A stretch of DNA of 64,000 bases from Streptomyces hygroscopicus subsp. hygroscopicus (GCF_030269125.1 NZ_BSSM01000015.1:124001-188000), one strand, 5' to 3'. Shown: positions 8,281 through 20,406, numbered from the stretch's first letter. Numbers and translations: made by a program. The notes: generated by a model from the letters alone, not told the origin.

Positions 8281-8811
8281 TCAGAAACGTTCGACCTCCT
8301 GGCCGTCCGGGACCTTGTAGCAGCCGGAGACGACATGGAGGCTCAGCTTCGGCGGGTCGTTCTTGGCCCGCTGGACGATGTTGACGCCGGCCTTGTGCTG
8401 ATCGTTGTCGGCGGTCAGGTTGATGTTCCTGTTCTTGCTGGTGTCCGGCCCGTACGTGACGATCTTCCATCCGTGCTTGGGCAGCTCGGTCTTGAGCCGC
8501 TCCATCGCCACGTCGAGGTCTTTCGCCGACGCCGGATAGAAACTCCACCAGTGGAAGATCCGGAAGTGGGTCTTCGTGTCCTTTCCCGTGCATTCCGCGA
8601 CGAACGGACGGCTGTCGGACGTCTTCCCCCTGACACCGATGAGATCGTAAATGCCGCTGGACAGCCTTTCCATCGCGTCGGAGGCGTCACGCGTGGTGCT
8701 CGTGCCGGCGGACGGGGTCGTGTCGGAGTCTTTCTCAGTCATGCCGCATCCAGTGATGGTGGTCAGTACAAGAGGCAGGGCGAGCGCACAGGCGCCCAGT
8801 CTGGTCTTCAC
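8281..8811 (-). CDS. lipoprotein, unknown function
   Basis: 176 aa from a GTG at 8811 with AAGG in front. An ATG at 8847 would add 12 residues, but it lies inside the upstream gene and pushes the signal peptide inward. Residues 1-22 form a lipoprotein signal ending T-I-T-G-C, so the mature protein is probably anchored to the outer face of the membrane. The remainder is soluble with three further cysteines. It follows the DUF1023 hydrolase gene with overlapping ends and is likely co-transcribed with it. Confidence 0.75.
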   Translation of the reverse strand: MKTRLGACALALPLVLTTITGCGMTEKDSDTTPSAGTSTTRDASDAMERLSSGIYDLIGVRGKTSDSRPFVAECTGKDTKTHFRIFHWWSFYPASAKDLDVAMERLKTELPKHGWKIVTYGPDTSKNRNINLTADNDQHKAGVNIVQRAKNDPPKLSLHVVSGCYKVPDGQEVERF

Positions 8812-8836
8812 GTCGGTGAGCCTTACGTCGTCGCAG

Positions 8837-10660
8837 CTACTTGACATGCGCCCACGGGTCGGGCGGCGGCTTCAGTGCCACATCATCGCCCTTCCCGACG
8901 ACGACCAGGGCCTGGTTCTCCAGGCTCTGCGTGGGCCCGTGAGGCGTCTCGTCCCAGTAGCCGCTGTGGCCTTCGGTGTCCGTGGTCATCTGGTTGGCGC
9001 CGAATTCCGGATCGCTGGGGATGATGAAGCGGTCCCCGCCGTGGCCCCATCGACCGATGTCCGGGACCACGTCTCCGTCGGCCTCCTCGTTCCACACGTG
9101 TCCCTTGGGGACGTCCAGCTCGTCGGCACCGGAGACCTTGACCCCGGGGCTGCCGGCGAAGACGAGATCATCGGCGCTGACATGGCCCGTCTGGGCCGCG
9201 GCGCCGACGAGTGTCGTTCCGTACGAGTGCGCGATGACCGTACGGTGCGGGTGCGTATCGCCGGTGTGGGTGGCGTCGAGCCCGTCCAGGAAGTTGTTGA
9301 ACGCCGGGGCCCCGTCGTACGCGTAGTGCTCGAACGGCGCGTCCTTCCAGACGCTGTCCGGCGCGTCGTAGCCGAGCCAGGTGATCGTGGAGACGGATTT
9401 CCCGTCGGCCTCGTCGTTGGCCGCGTGCCAGACCTTGACCATCCGGTCGATGTTCCCGCCGATGTTTCCCAGCTCCGACGTCGTGCCCGGCACATAGACC
9501 GCCTGGTGGTCCGCGGTGTCCGGGTTGCCGTTGGCGATGATCGCCCGGCCGTCCCCGTCCGTGCTGAATCCCAGGAGGTACGCCTCGGGCAGCCCGTTCT
9601 GACCCGTCGCGTCGAAGCGCGTCTGGATCGCGTCCATGCCGTCGAGGGACTTGCGCGCGTTCTTCCGTGCCTCGTCCCAGTCCTTCCACGCCTGGCTCTC
9701 GACGTTGAGGCCCTTCGGCATGGCCCCGGTGTACGGGTCGATGTAGGGCTGGAACCGCTCGGGCTCCGGATGCTTCTTCAGCCAGTCGCCGTAATCCAGC
9801 TGGGCCTTCGCGTGGGCCTCGTCGAGCACCACTCGGTTGGCCTGGTCCCGCACCGTGGCGGGGAGCCCGTCGAGCGCGCCGACCGCGTCGGGGTGCACGG
9901 AGAGGTAGTCCGACCGCTGCTCGTCGGTGAGGCCCTTCCACCAGGCGGCGTTGTCCTTCGGGCTGCCGTGCCGGGGAGGCTGCGGCAAGGAGTCGAGGTA
10001 GCCCTTGCCCGCGTCGCGCACGCCGTCCGTGTCCGACTTGACGTCGGTCCAGTCCTTGTCGGAGACCACCAGGTCGTCGTCGGCCTTCAGGGCGCGCAGC
10101 TTCGGGGCCCACTTGGCATCCGCGTCCGTGGCTTCCTTCAGGGCGTCGCCGATGCGGTCGGCGAAGCCGATGGCCTTGCCGAAGTTCGGATTGGGGTGGA
10201 TGTTGGCGGCCTGCCGCTCCAGAGCGGCCGCCGTCGGGTCCGTCGGGCTGGTGCTCACCCGCACCGTGCCGCCCTCCGGCACCTTGCCGTCGACTTCCTT
10301 ACCCCCGGCCGGGAAGGTCACCGATCCGTCCGCGCCGACCGTGCAGCCGGCCGCCTTGGCGTCCTCCATCGCCGCCTCCAGCTTCCGCTTGGCCGCGGCC
10401 ATGTCGAAGGCGAAGCCGTTCAGCGCGGTGCCGGCCAGCGCGCACTCGGTCTCGGCGTAGTGGAAGTCCTTGGACAACTCCTTCAGCTCGCGCAGGGCAG
10501 CCTTCGCGGTCTCCCCGGAGAGCTGGTTGCGGATCCCCGCCGAGATCCGGTTGTCGATCGCTTCCCTGGCCTTGCCGGCCATCTCGCTCGTGGCGCGGTA
10601 GCCGTCCGCGGCTTCCTGGTACTCGGACGGCTTGATGGCCTTCAACGCGGCAAGATCCAT
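8837..10660 (-). CDS. DUF1023 alpha/beta-hydrolase with helical N-terminus
   Basis: 607 aa. The N-terminal 150 residues are helical and charged (WXG-like helical packing is possible). The C-terminal 250 carry the DUF1023 (Abhydrolase_8) fold, with the nucleophile elbow V-I-A-H-S-Y-G-T-T near residue 480 and conserved blocks A-V-Y-V-P-G-T-T and L-V-F-A-G-S-P-G-V. A likely catalytic histidine is in G-H-S-G-Y-W. The substrate is unknown; esterase or lipase activity is the family expectation. It is sandwiched between a small helical protein gene (seven-base gap) and a lipoprotein gene. Confidence 0.85.
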   Translation of the reverse strand: MDLAALKAIKPSEYQEAADGYRATSEMAGKAREAIDNRISAGIRNQLSGETAKAALRELKELSKDFHYAETECALAGTALNGFAFDMAAAKRKLEAAMEDAKAAGCTVGADGSVTFPAGGKEVDGKVPEGGTVRVSTSPTDPTAAALERQAANIHPNPNFGKAIGFADRIGDALKEATDADAKWAPKLRALKADDDLVVSDKDWTDVKSDTDGVRDAGKGYLDSLPQPPRHGSPKDNAAWWKGLTDEQRSDYLSVHPDAVGALDGLPATVRDQANRVVLDEAHAKAQLDYGDWLKKHPEPERFQPYIDPYTGAMPKGLNVESQAWKDWDEARKNARKSLDGMDAIQTRFDATGQNGLPEAYLLGFSTDGDGRAIIANGNPDTADHQAVYVPGTTSELGNIGGNIDRMVKVWHAANDEADGKSVSTITWLGYDAPDSVWKDAPFEHYAYDGAPAFNNFLDGLDATHTGDTHPHRTVIAHSYGTTLVGAAAQTGHVSADDLVFAGSPGVKVSGADELDVPKGHVWNEEADGDVVPDIGRWGHGGDRFIIPSDPEFGANQMTTDTEGHSGYWDETPHGPTQSLENQALVVVGKGDDVALKPPPDPWAHVK

Positions 10661-10667
10661 GACCTGC

Positions 10668-11129
10668 TCACTTGCCCTTCGCCTGGCCGCCGACAGCCTC
10701 GGTGTCCTGGTACTCCGTCTTGATCTTGTTCAGCCCGTCCCGGACGTCTCCGTCGGTCATCGACAGATCGCGCCCCGCGCGCTCCAGCAGACCGCCCAGC
10801 TTCCCGCAGCGGCCGCTCACGTCACCGACGTACTTCTTCCAGGACTCGAAGAGCTCCTTCTGCGCCGCGGCCGACTCGCACCCGGCGCCGTCCCCCAGCC
10901 CCGACTGCCCCTGGTCCAGCTTCCCCAGCGCCGTGCTCACATCGGTCCGCAGGCCCGTGACGTCGCCGCCGGCGGTCGACCAGACCTTCCGGTCCGACTT
11001 CAGGGGGTCCGGGCCGCCACCGGAGGAACCGCCGCTACCGGCGTCCGGTACGTGGTTCAACCGCATTCGAGCGGAACCGGAACGCGTGGCCGCATCGGCC
11101 TTCAGCTGTTCCCATTCGTCCCAGGACAT
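10668..11129 (-). CDS. small helical protein, possible WXG100-like partner of the DUF1023 hydrolase
   Basis: 153 aa beginning M-S-W-D-E-W-E-Q-L-K, a start I associate with a common Streptomyces protein type found upstream of DUF1023 hydrolases. A Gly/Ser-rich linker (residues 30-40) separates it from a predicted helical C-terminal two thirds. No signal peptide. Its size, helicity and the hydrolase partner resemble type VII-linked effector pairs, but no canonical W-x-G turn is clear, so this is inference. Confidence 0.7.
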   Translation of the reverse strand: MSWDEWEQLKADAATRSGSARMRLNHVPDAGSGGSSGGGPDPLKSDRKVWSTAGGDVTGLRTDVSTALGKLDQGQSGLGDGAGCESAAAQKELFESWKKYVGDVSGRCGKLGGLLERAGRDLSMTDGDVRDGLNKIKTEYQDTEAVGGQAKGK

Positions 11130-11445
11130 GCCCGTCGTCCTCCCCCGTGCCCCGTCGCCCGCTCCCCGGCCGACTCACACCGGCGTTCCTGCGCGCGGGG
11201 TATGAATTCCTTACGAGTCTCTTAAGTTAACAGGACGTCACCGCCGCCCGCTCCGTTGCAGGGACTACGGCGGTTGAGTACCTGTACTCATGCGCGTCCG
11301 GGCCGAGTCGGGCCGAAGGCGGGCCAGGTGGTGGGGTGACACCGCGGTGGCGGACGGCAGCCTCACGCCGCCGAATGACCGAGGCCGCGGCGGGACGACG
11401 GGGAACGAAGCGATAGGAGCGTGCCCCAGGACCGGCTCGCCCTCG
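11130..11445. other. intergenic region with palindromes
   Basis: 316 bases without a gene. It carries a perfect GAGTAC-CT-GTACTC palindrome at 11276-11289 and an AT-richer patch around 11215-11235 (CTTAAGTTAAC), which are candidates for an operator and promoter of the minus-strand gene starting at 11129. No -10/-35 pair is convincing. Confidence 0.45.
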
Positions 11446-11625
11446 TCAGAGCCCGCGCACGAACTCCGACCATGCCTCCGGCGCGAGGGCGATTCGGGGA
11501 CCGTCGGCGTTCTTGGAGTCGCGGACGTGGATGGTGGCGGGGGTGGAGGCGATCTCGACGCAGTCGTCGGGCTCGCTGCTGCTGCTGTAGCTGCTCTTGA
11601 ACCAGTGGAGTTCCGTGGTGCTCAT
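11446..11625 (-). CDS. DUF397 small protein of a WhiJ-type cassette
   Basis: 59 aa, too short for a long-ORF search. Reads M-S-T-T-E-L-H-W-F-K-S-S-Y, then D-D-C-V-E-I-A, V-R-D-S-K-N-A-D-G-P and ends W-S-E-F-V-R-G-L, the complete DUF397 pattern. The family partners with WhiJ-like XRE/DUF5753 proteins, and in several cases modulates them in a toxin-antitoxin-like or repressor/anti-repressor fashion. The ATG overlaps the regulator's stop in ATGA, so the two are translationally coupled. Confidence 0.92.
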   Translation of the reverse strand: MSTTELHWFKSSYSSSSEPDDCVEIASTPATIHVRDSKNADGPRIALAPEAWSEFVRGL

Positions 11626-12467
11626 AGTCTCCCCAGCGCTTGCTCGATGAAGGCCTGCGACTCCCTCGGCGTGAGGGCCTGCGCCCGGATCATGCCATAG
11701 CGCAACTCAAGGATGCGGAGATCTTTGGGGCTCACGACCGGACGGCGGTTGAACGCGCCACTGGAACGTCCGATCGCTGTGCCGTCGGCGAACTTCAGCA
11801 CCTCGATCAGGCCTCCGGCTCCGGCGTGTTCCTCCCGGTCGGTCGGCATCACCTGAAACGTGACGTTGCGCAACTGCGCCACCTCCAAGAGGTGTTCGAG
11901 CTGTCGACGCAGCACCATCTTCCCACCGTAGGGGCGTTCGAGTGTGACTTGCTCCTGGACGAAACTCAGTGTCGGAGCCGACTCACGCTCGAAGACCACC
12001 TTCCGTGCCATGCGCGCGGCCAACGCCCGCTCCACGAGGTCTTCGGTGAGCGCGGGCTGCCTCATCTCGAACAGCGATCGCGCGTACTCCGGCGTCTGCA
12101 ACAGACCGTGGAGGTTGTGACTGCCGTAGAGCAGCATCTCCACGGCCCGCCCCTCCAAGTCCGCCAGGTCGCGCACCTTCTTCGGATACCGCGCCCTCCT
12201 CATGTCCTCCATGAACGCCCGCAGATGTCCCTGCGCCCTCAGGATCTGGTCCGCCCTGTCCAGCAGTTCCGGCCGGGGAATCCGCGCCCCACGCTCGATC
12301 TTGCGGATCAGGTCCTCGCTGTACCCGAGGGCCTCGGCCAGTTCGGCCACGGTCAGCTCGGCGGCCTCCCGGCACACCTTGAGCAGACGCGCCACCGCCT
12401 GCACCACCGGCTCGATCTCGTCCCCCGGCTCGACATCCCAGCCCGGCTCGTCCACGCCCTCGTTCAT
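11622..12467 (-). CDS. WhiJ-like XRE-family regulator (HTH + DUF5753)
   Basis: 281 aa from the ATG at 12467, which has a GAGGAGG ribosome binding site; longer in-frame starts run into the divergent promoter and are rejected. The N-terminal helix-turn-helix covers about residues 20-70 (L-T-V-A-E-L-A-E-A-L-G-Y-S-E-D-L-I-R-K-I-E). The rest is DUF5753, ending with the typical F-I-E-Q-A-L block. Such proteins control development or antibiotic genes in Streptomyces and pair with a DUF397 protein and a nearby ATPase, both present here. The actual target is unknown. Confidence 0.92.
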   Translation of the reverse strand: MNEGVDEPGWDVEPGDEIEPVVQAVARLLKVCREAAELTVAELAEALGYSEDLIRKIERGARIPRPELLDRADQILRAQGHLRAFMEDMRRARYPKKVRDLADLEGRAVEMLLYGSHNLHGLLQTPEYARSLFEMRQPALTEDLVERALAARMARKVVFERESAPTLSFVQEQVTLERPYGGKMVLRRQLEHLLEVAQLRNVTFQVMPTDREEHAGAGGLIEVLKFADGTAIGRSSGAFNRRPVVSPKDLRILELRYGMIRAQALTPRESQAFIEQALGRL

Positions 12468-12605
12468 CGCGCCTCCTCGGATGCGTACTCGTACTCGTGA
12501 CAACGCCCGAGACAGCCGAGACAGCCGAGACAAAGGGGGGACGGTCACCGTACGTACAGCCGCTTTCCCCTACTTAGGGAAGCATGGGCGACCACGCTGA
12601 GTGAC
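12468..12605. promoter_or_regulatory. divergent control region of the WhiJ-type cassette
   Basis: 138 bases between the regulator and the ATPase gene. It holds three consecutive copies of the 9-mer CGAGACAGC/A (12509-12533), a doubled GTACTC, and the inverted repeat TTCCC-N7-GGGAA near 12570-12590. Any of these could be bound by the regulator. The 9-bp phasing is short of a helical turn, so the tract may be a simple repeat. Confidence 0.55.
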
Positions 12606-13040
12606 GTGAATCGAGAAACCGTCGAGCCGCCGGCCGAACTGGCCCACCCCACCCTCGCCTTCATGGTCCTGCTGTCCCCCACCCGCCGCGGCGCCCGGCT
12701 CGCCCGGCTGCTCGCCACGGAGCAGTTGCGCACCTGGGGGATCCTGTCCGACGCGGCCACGCACGTGATCGCCGAGCTGGCGGCGAACGCCGCGACCCAC
12801 GGCCGGGTGCCCGGCAGAAACTTCCGGCTCACGCTGCACGTCGTCGGCGACACGCTGCGCATCGAGGTGACCGACACCCGCCGCGAACGGCTGCCCGAGG
12901 CCCGACGCCCGTGCGCCGACGAGGAGTCGGGGCGAGGGTTGGTCATCGTGGAGGCGCTGGCCGACCGGTGGGGCGTGTCGTCGGACACCGTGCCGCGCAA
13001 GACCGTGTGGGCCGAGATCACTGTCCCGGCGGGCACCTAG
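12606..13040 (+). CDS. anti-sigma-factor-like ATP-binding protein (HATPase_c_2)
   Basis: 144 aa from a GTG at 12606. It shows the RsbW/SpoIIAB-like GHKL fold: N-box I-A-E-L-A-A-N-A-A-T-H-G around residue 60, then a short G1 region E-V-T-D-T-R and G2 E-S-G-R-G-L-V-I-V-E-A-L-A-D. The family binds ATP and can act as serine kinase or anti-sigma factor. It is divergent from the WhiJ-like regulator, completing the usual trio. A decayed copy lies at 7917-8096. Confidence 0.9.
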   Translation: MNRETVEPPAELAHPTLAFMVLLSPTRRGARLARLLATEQLRTWGILSDAATHVIAELAANAATHGRVPGRNFRLTLHVVGDTLRIEVTDTRRERLPEARRPCADEESGRGLVIVEALADRWGVSSDTVPRKTVWAEITVPAGT

Positions 13041-13100
13041 AAGGGCGGCCTGCGACTCGGGCACCCACCGGTAGCGGGGACGTCGCGTCCGCGCGCGTCC

Positions 13101-13772
13101 TCAGGCCGACGGGCCCATGGGCGGTGGGCCCCACATCGGGGGCATCGGGGGCGCGGGCGCCGCCGCCGCGATGAGCCGGCGGCGACAGCGGCCGCGGCGG
13201 ACCGCCGTGACGACGCAGATGACCGGGACCGCGACGGCCGCCGTCAGGAAGCAGCCGATCGCGGCGAAGATGCCGCCGACCATGCCGCCCACCTCGGGCC
13301 TGTCTCCGAGGGCGAACTCGGCCGGCAGTTCCGAGGTGCAGGTGACCGGGTAGTCGCCGGTGGTCTTCGGGGTGAACTCGAAGACGCGGTCCCAGGAGCG
13401 GGCTCCGTTGGCGACGCGGAAGGTGCCGGCCGGCCGGGTCATCGAATCGGCCAGCGCCGTCGGGACCCGGCAGTCGACGTGCCCCCTGCCGTACGGGGAG
13501 ACGTAGATCGCCCGGGTCCTGCCCCTCGTGAAGCTGAAGGTGCGCTGGTCACCGCTGGCGAAACTGTGCGCCGTGTCGACCGCGTGCATCGTGTTCCGGA
13601 CCGTCAGCACGATGAAGGTGACCCCGGCACCGACCAGGACGACGCCGAGCAGCGCCGCCACCACGTACCAGAAGCGCCGGGGGCGCAGGTCCCTCGCCGG
13701 AATGACGGGCGGTACGGGCGGCGGACCGCCGTAGCCGCCGTACGGTGCGCCCCAGGCGTTGGGTATGGACAT
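13101..13772 (-). CDS. two-pass membrane protein, unknown function
   Basis: 223 aa from ATG 13772 (M-S-I-P-N-A-W-G). The N-terminus is Pro/Gly/Tyr-rich, followed by a transmembrane segment at about residues 37-60, an extracytoplasmic domain with two cysteines, a second membrane segment at about 168-192 and a short basic then Pro/Met-rich tail. The upstream open frame to 14117 has a different composition and no ribosome binding site, so I reject it. Proline-rich ends of this kind are common in Streptomyces membrane proteins; no family assigned. Confidence 0.75.
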   Translation of the reverse strand: MSIPNAWGAPYGGYGGPPPVPPVIPARDLRPRRFWYVVAALLGVVLVGAGVTFIVLTVRNTMHAVDTAHSFASGDQRTFSFTRGRTRAIYVSPYGRGHVDCRVPTALADSMTRPAGTFRVANGARSWDRVFEFTPKTTGDYPVTCTSELPAEFALGDRPEVGGMVGGIFAAIGCFLTAAVAVPVICVVTAVRRGRCRRRLIAAAAPAPPMPPMWGPPPMGPSA

Positions 13773-14331
13773 GACGCCGCATCGTAGAGGAACCATCGTG
13801 GCGTGTCCGGCGAGTCGAGGGGAGGGGGCCGCATGGCGGGCCGGGAGGACACCGCGGCCGCGGCGAGCGCGGGCTGCGCGGGTCGGCCTCACGCGGGCCC
13901 TTCGCCTCGGTCCTCGTCGTACCGCACGACGGGCCCCGGCGCACTTCCCGCCCGCGCGCGTGCCGCACGAGAGGCGTCCGGCGCCGCGGGCCGCAGGGGC
14001 GCGGGGCGCCGTCCCGGCTGCTGCCCTGGCGCCCCTTCCACGAGGCCTCCGGCACGCACGACGACCAGGGCCGGGTCGTCCTCCTCGACGGCCGGCCGGC
14101 TCACCGGCCCGTCTCAACCGCCGCCCCTGCTAAGCGAGTTGAACCCCCTGCGGGCCTTGCCCGCGGTGCCCGCGCCGCCACCCGGACCCTAGTAGCGGTT
14201 TCAACAAAACCGGTGGGCATTGTCAGTGGCCTGTGACAGCATCCACGTCGGTCGCGGCCGGTGACGTCTGCGACCCGCATCACGCTGTCCACATCGACAA
14301 CGCCCGCACACCCATCTTCGGGGGGTACCGA
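13773..14331. other. 559-base intergenic region
   Basis: Very GC-rich with no gene I can support. The last 150 bases upstream of the secreted-protein gene at 14332 are less GC-rich and hold the small inverted repeats GGTTT-N5-AAACC (near 14196) and TGTCA-N8-TGACA (near 14221), which may be part of its promoter. The rest could be a degraded gene but no family trace is certain. Confidence 0.45.
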
Positions 14332-15267
14332 ATGTCACGTTCGACGGCCATTTCGCGCCGCGGCTCCAGCCTCGCCCGCCTCACCACCGTCCTCGCCCTG
14401 ACGCTGGCCTGCGCCGGCGCCACCACCGGTCTGCTGAGCGCCCCCGCGGCGCAGGCCCAGACCGTCTCCGCCGGATCGCTCTCGTTCAGCGGCGACGCGG
14501 GTGACTACATCAGCGGTGGCCAGTCGTACGCGTACGACCCCGCGTCAGGGGACAGCCTCGACGTCTACGGCTCCACCGACCACAACCACGTATCGGTCAA
14601 CGTGAACGGCGCGAACGGCGACTGGTGGTATCTGGACCTCGCCGCCCCCGCCGGGCAGGAGCTCGCGCCCGGCGACTACACCGGCGCCACCCGCTACCCG
14701 TTCAACTCCGCGTCCGAGCCCGGCCTCTCGCTGGACGGCAACGGCCGCGGCTGCAACACCCTGACCGGTGAGTTCAGCGTCTCCGACGTGACCTTCGGGC
14801 CCGACGGGTACGTGCAGAAGCTGGACGCCACCTACGAGCAGCACTGCGAGGGCGGCACCGCCGCGCTCCGCGGTGAGGTGCACATCGACAACCCGGCGCC
14901 GCCGGCCGCGCTCGACCTCGGCGTCTCCGTGGACCTCAAGGGCACGGCGAGCACGCTCAACGGCAAGGCCACCATCGGCGGCACCGTCAGCTGCACCGCG
15001 CCGGTCAAGGTGAACCTCTCCGGCCAGGTCACCCAGGTCGCCAAGAAGGTCCTGATCAAGGGCTCGTACGCCACGACGGTCGCCTGCGCGCCGGACGCCC
15101 CGGCCGCCTGGACGGCCACGGCCGACCCGACGGGTACGACGCCGTTCCAGAAGGGCGACGTGGAGGTCGACGCGCAGGCCACCGCCACCGACCCGAACTA
15201 CGGGGGAATCGTGACGGCGACCCAGACCGCCGTGGTGTCCCTGGCCAAGGACTCGTCGGTGGGCTGA
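14332..15267 (+). CDS. secreted protein, unknown function
   Basis: 311 aa from ATG 14332. A clear signal peptide (basic S-R-R-G-S, then a hydrophobic core, then A-P-A-A-Q-A-Q) predicts cleavage near residue 43. The mature part is acidic, Gly/Thr/Val-rich and probably all-beta, with two or three cysteine pairs; no membrane segment follows. No enzyme motif seen. It stands alone on the plus strand with a strong hairpin after the stop. Confidence 0.8.
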   Translation: MSRSTAISRRGSSLARLTTVLALTLACAGATTGLLSAPAAQAQTVSAGSLSFSGDAGDYISGGQSYAYDPASGDSLDVYGSTDHNHVSVNVNGANGDWWYLDLAAPAGQELAPGDYTGATRYPFNSASEPGLSLDGNGRGCNTLTGEFSVSDVTFGPDGYVQKLDATYEQHCEGGTAALRGEVHIDNPAPPAALDLGVSVDLKGTASTLNGKATIGGTVSCTAPVKVNLSGQVTQVAKKVLIKGSYATTVACAPDAPAAWTATADPTGTTPFQKGDVEVDAQATATDPNYGGIVTATQTAVVSLAKDSSVG

Positions 15268-15283
15268 GGCAGGACGCGCCGCC

Positions 15284-15352
15284 GGGGCGGCGGGTGACGC
15301 CGCGGGGGGATCGGTCGAGCCGACCGCCCCCCGCGGTGGCACCCGCCGCCCC
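15284..15352. terminator. large nested hairpin, bidirectional terminator
   Basis: Outer arms of 13 perfectly paired bases (15284-15296 with 15340-15352) enclose an inner 10-base perfect stem (15300-15309 with 15327-15336). It lies between two convergent genes (14332-15267 plus and 15372-16289 minus), which fits a shared terminator. No U-run, as is common in Streptomyces. Confidence 0.8.
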
Positions 15353-15371
15353 ACCGCGTTCCCGGGGGCCG

Positions 15372-16289
15372 TCAGGAACCCACGGGCAGGACCAGGTTGT
15401 TCGCGCTGAGCAGGTTCCCGCCCGCCGGGAGGCCGAGCGAGGTGCGCAGGGTGCCGACGGCCGGGTCGCGGAGGGAGACGACCATGCGGTAGGGGGGCTG
15501 GCCGGTGATGGTGTTGTGGGAATCGACGGGCGGCTGCAGGGACTTCGCCACGGACCGGCCGTCGTGGCCGGGGCACACGGCCTCCAGGGGAAGGGTGACC
15601 TCGCCGCCGCCGCCGTCGCTCACATCGACGAGGGCGCCCGCCTGTTCGGTGGAGGGCCAGGTGACGGGGAGGCCGTGGGCGCCGGCCACCAGGCCCTCCG
15701 GGCCCTCGATCTCCACCGCCACGCCCTCGCCACCCAGCGCGCGCGAGACGTGGAACGGCTTCTTCGAGCCGGGGGTCGCGAAGAGCAGGCCGATGGTCAG
15801 GCGGCCCCCGTCGTCGGGGTTCCATTCGTAGCCGTAATGGCTCAGGACCAGCTTCGGGCCGGGCTCATCGGTGCCGGAGGACGGCCTCGGTGGGGTGGTC
15901 GCGCTCTTCGGGAGCGGGAAGCGGTGGTAGCCCTTGGCGCCGCACCGGTCGCCGTCGGAGGTGCCTCCGCCGGGCAGGGGCACCGCCTTGGCCGGGCCCG
16001 AGGTGGGCGTGGAGGACAGGGGGATCAGGCCCATCTGGAAGGCGCCGAAGACGACCACGGCCCCGACCGCCAGCCAGGGAGCCGCGCTCGCCAGCCACGC
16101 GGTCGCCGACCTCATACGACCCGGCCGGCGCGGGCGTCGTATCCGGGCGCCTGGCAGACGGGACCGCGCCCGTGCGGACGGTTCCTTCGGGGCGCCGGCA
16201 CCGCCGGCCGCCGCGTCCCGCAGGAACGCCTCCCACTGCGCGTCGGACGGGGACTCGTCGGGGCCTTCGGCGGGCGGGACGGTGCTCAC
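15372..16289 (-). CDS. membrane-anchored protein, unknown function
   Basis: 305 aa from a GTG at 16289. The longer in-frame start at 16406 would lie in the tuf terminator and is rejected. Residues 1-60 are acidic then strongly basic (R-R-P-R-R-P-G-R), then comes one transmembrane segment (about residues 70-92) and an exported domain of about 200 residues with a few cysteines. This is a type II topology with cytoplasmic N-terminus. No family recognised. Confidence 0.75.
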   Translation of the reverse strand: MSTVPPAEGPDESPSDAQWEAFLRDAAAGGAGAPKEPSARARSRLPGARIRRPRRPGRMRSATAWLASAAPWLAVGAVVVFGAFQMGLIPLSSTPTSGPAKAVPLPGGGTSDGDRCGAKGYHRFPLPKSATTPPRPSSGTDEPGPKLVLSHYGYEWNPDDGGRLTIGLLFATPGSKKPFHVSRALGGEGVAVEIEGPEGLVAGAHGLPVTWPSTEQAGALVDVSDGGGGEVTLPLEAVCPGHDGRSVAKSLQPPVDSHNTITGQPPYRMVVSLRDPAVGTLRTSLGLPAGGNLLSANNLVLPVGS

Positions 16290-16349
16290 GGGCTCACTTT
16301 CGTCGAACGGCCGTACGGGAGCGGTGACACGCACCGAGGGTACGACGAA

Positions 16350-16381
16350 GAGGCCCGTACGACCGAAGTCGTACGGGCCTC
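16350..16381 (-). terminator. tuf terminator
   Basis: Fourteen perfectly paired bases closing a CGAA tetraloop, 36 bases after the tuf stop codon. It ends the rpsL-rpsG-fusA-tuf transcript. Confidence 0.9.
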
Positions 16382-16417
16382 TCCAAGGTCGGTCAGCGAC
16401 CTTCAAGCAAGCGGAAC

Positions 16418-17611
<1,194 letters not shown>

Positions 17612-17690
17612 TGGGGTCCTCCTGTGGAGTGGTTCTGTACGCCTTACTTCATCGGCGCCAGGTGATCTTTGCTGTTAATGCCCGGGGCCC

Positions 17691-17724
17691 GGGGCAAACA
17701 TCCGGGTTTGCGGTTGTTTGCCCC
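17691..17724 (-). promoter_or_regulatory. inverted repeat in the fusA-tuf gap
   Basis: GGGGCAAAC and GTTTGCCCC are separated by 16 bases in the gap between fusA and tuf. In Streptomyces tuf1 is transcribed both by read-through and from a promoter in this gap; the hairpin may attenuate read-through. The function is inferred. Confidence 0.5.
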
Positions 17725-17767
17725 TGGAGGCTCCGGAGTCAAGCCTAAAGCGTGGGAACGCGGTGCG

Positions 17768-19894
<2,127 letters not shown>

Positions 19895-19933
19895 AAGGCT
19901 TCAGTCTTCTCTCGGTCTCGATGTGGGTAGCGA

Positions 19934-20404
19934 CTACCAGCGGTAGTGCGCGAAGGCCTTGTTGGACTCGGCCATCTTGTGGGTGTCCTCGCGCTTCTTC
20001 ACAGCGGCGCCGAGGCCGTTGGACGCGTCGAGAAGCTCGTTGAGCAGGCGCTCGGTCATGGTCTTCTCGCGACGGGCGCGGGAGTAACCGACCAGCCAGC
20101 GCAGCGCGAGCGTGTTGGCACGACCGGGCTTGACCTCGATCGGAACCTGGTACGTCGCACCACCGACACGGCGGGACTTGACCTCGAGGGTCGGCTTGAT
20201 GTTCTCAAGCGCGCGCTTCAGCGTGATGATCGGGTCGTTGCCCGTCTTCTCACGCAGACCCTCCATGGCGCCGTAGACGATGCGCTCGGCGGTGGAGCGC
20301 TTGCCGTTCAGCAGCACCTTGTTGATGAGGGAGGTCACCAGAGGAGAGCCGTACACCGGGTCGATGATGACCGGGCGCTTCGGGGCGGGGCCCTTACGAG
20401 GCAT
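19934..20404 (-). CDS. rpsG: 30S ribosomal protein S7
   Basis: 156 aa, starts M-P-R-K-G-P-A-P-K-R-P, ends A-H-Y-R-W. S7 nucleates 30S head assembly. Two bases separate it from rpsL, whose downstream end probably couples its translation. Confidence 0.98.
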   Translation of the reverse strand: MPRKGPAPKRPVIIDPVYGSPLVTSLINKVLLNGKRSTAERIVYGAMEGLREKTGNDPIITLKRALENIKPTLEVKSRRVGGATYQVPIEVKPGRANTLALRWLVGYSRARREKTMTERLLNELLDASNGLGAAVKKREDTHKMAESNKAFAHYRW

Positions 20405-20406
20405 TC

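Noticed and set aside
13773..14117. N-terminal extension of the membrane protein at 13101-13772
   Set aside because: Pro/Arg-rich shadow sequence without ribosome binding site; the ATG at 13772 begins a sensible protein.
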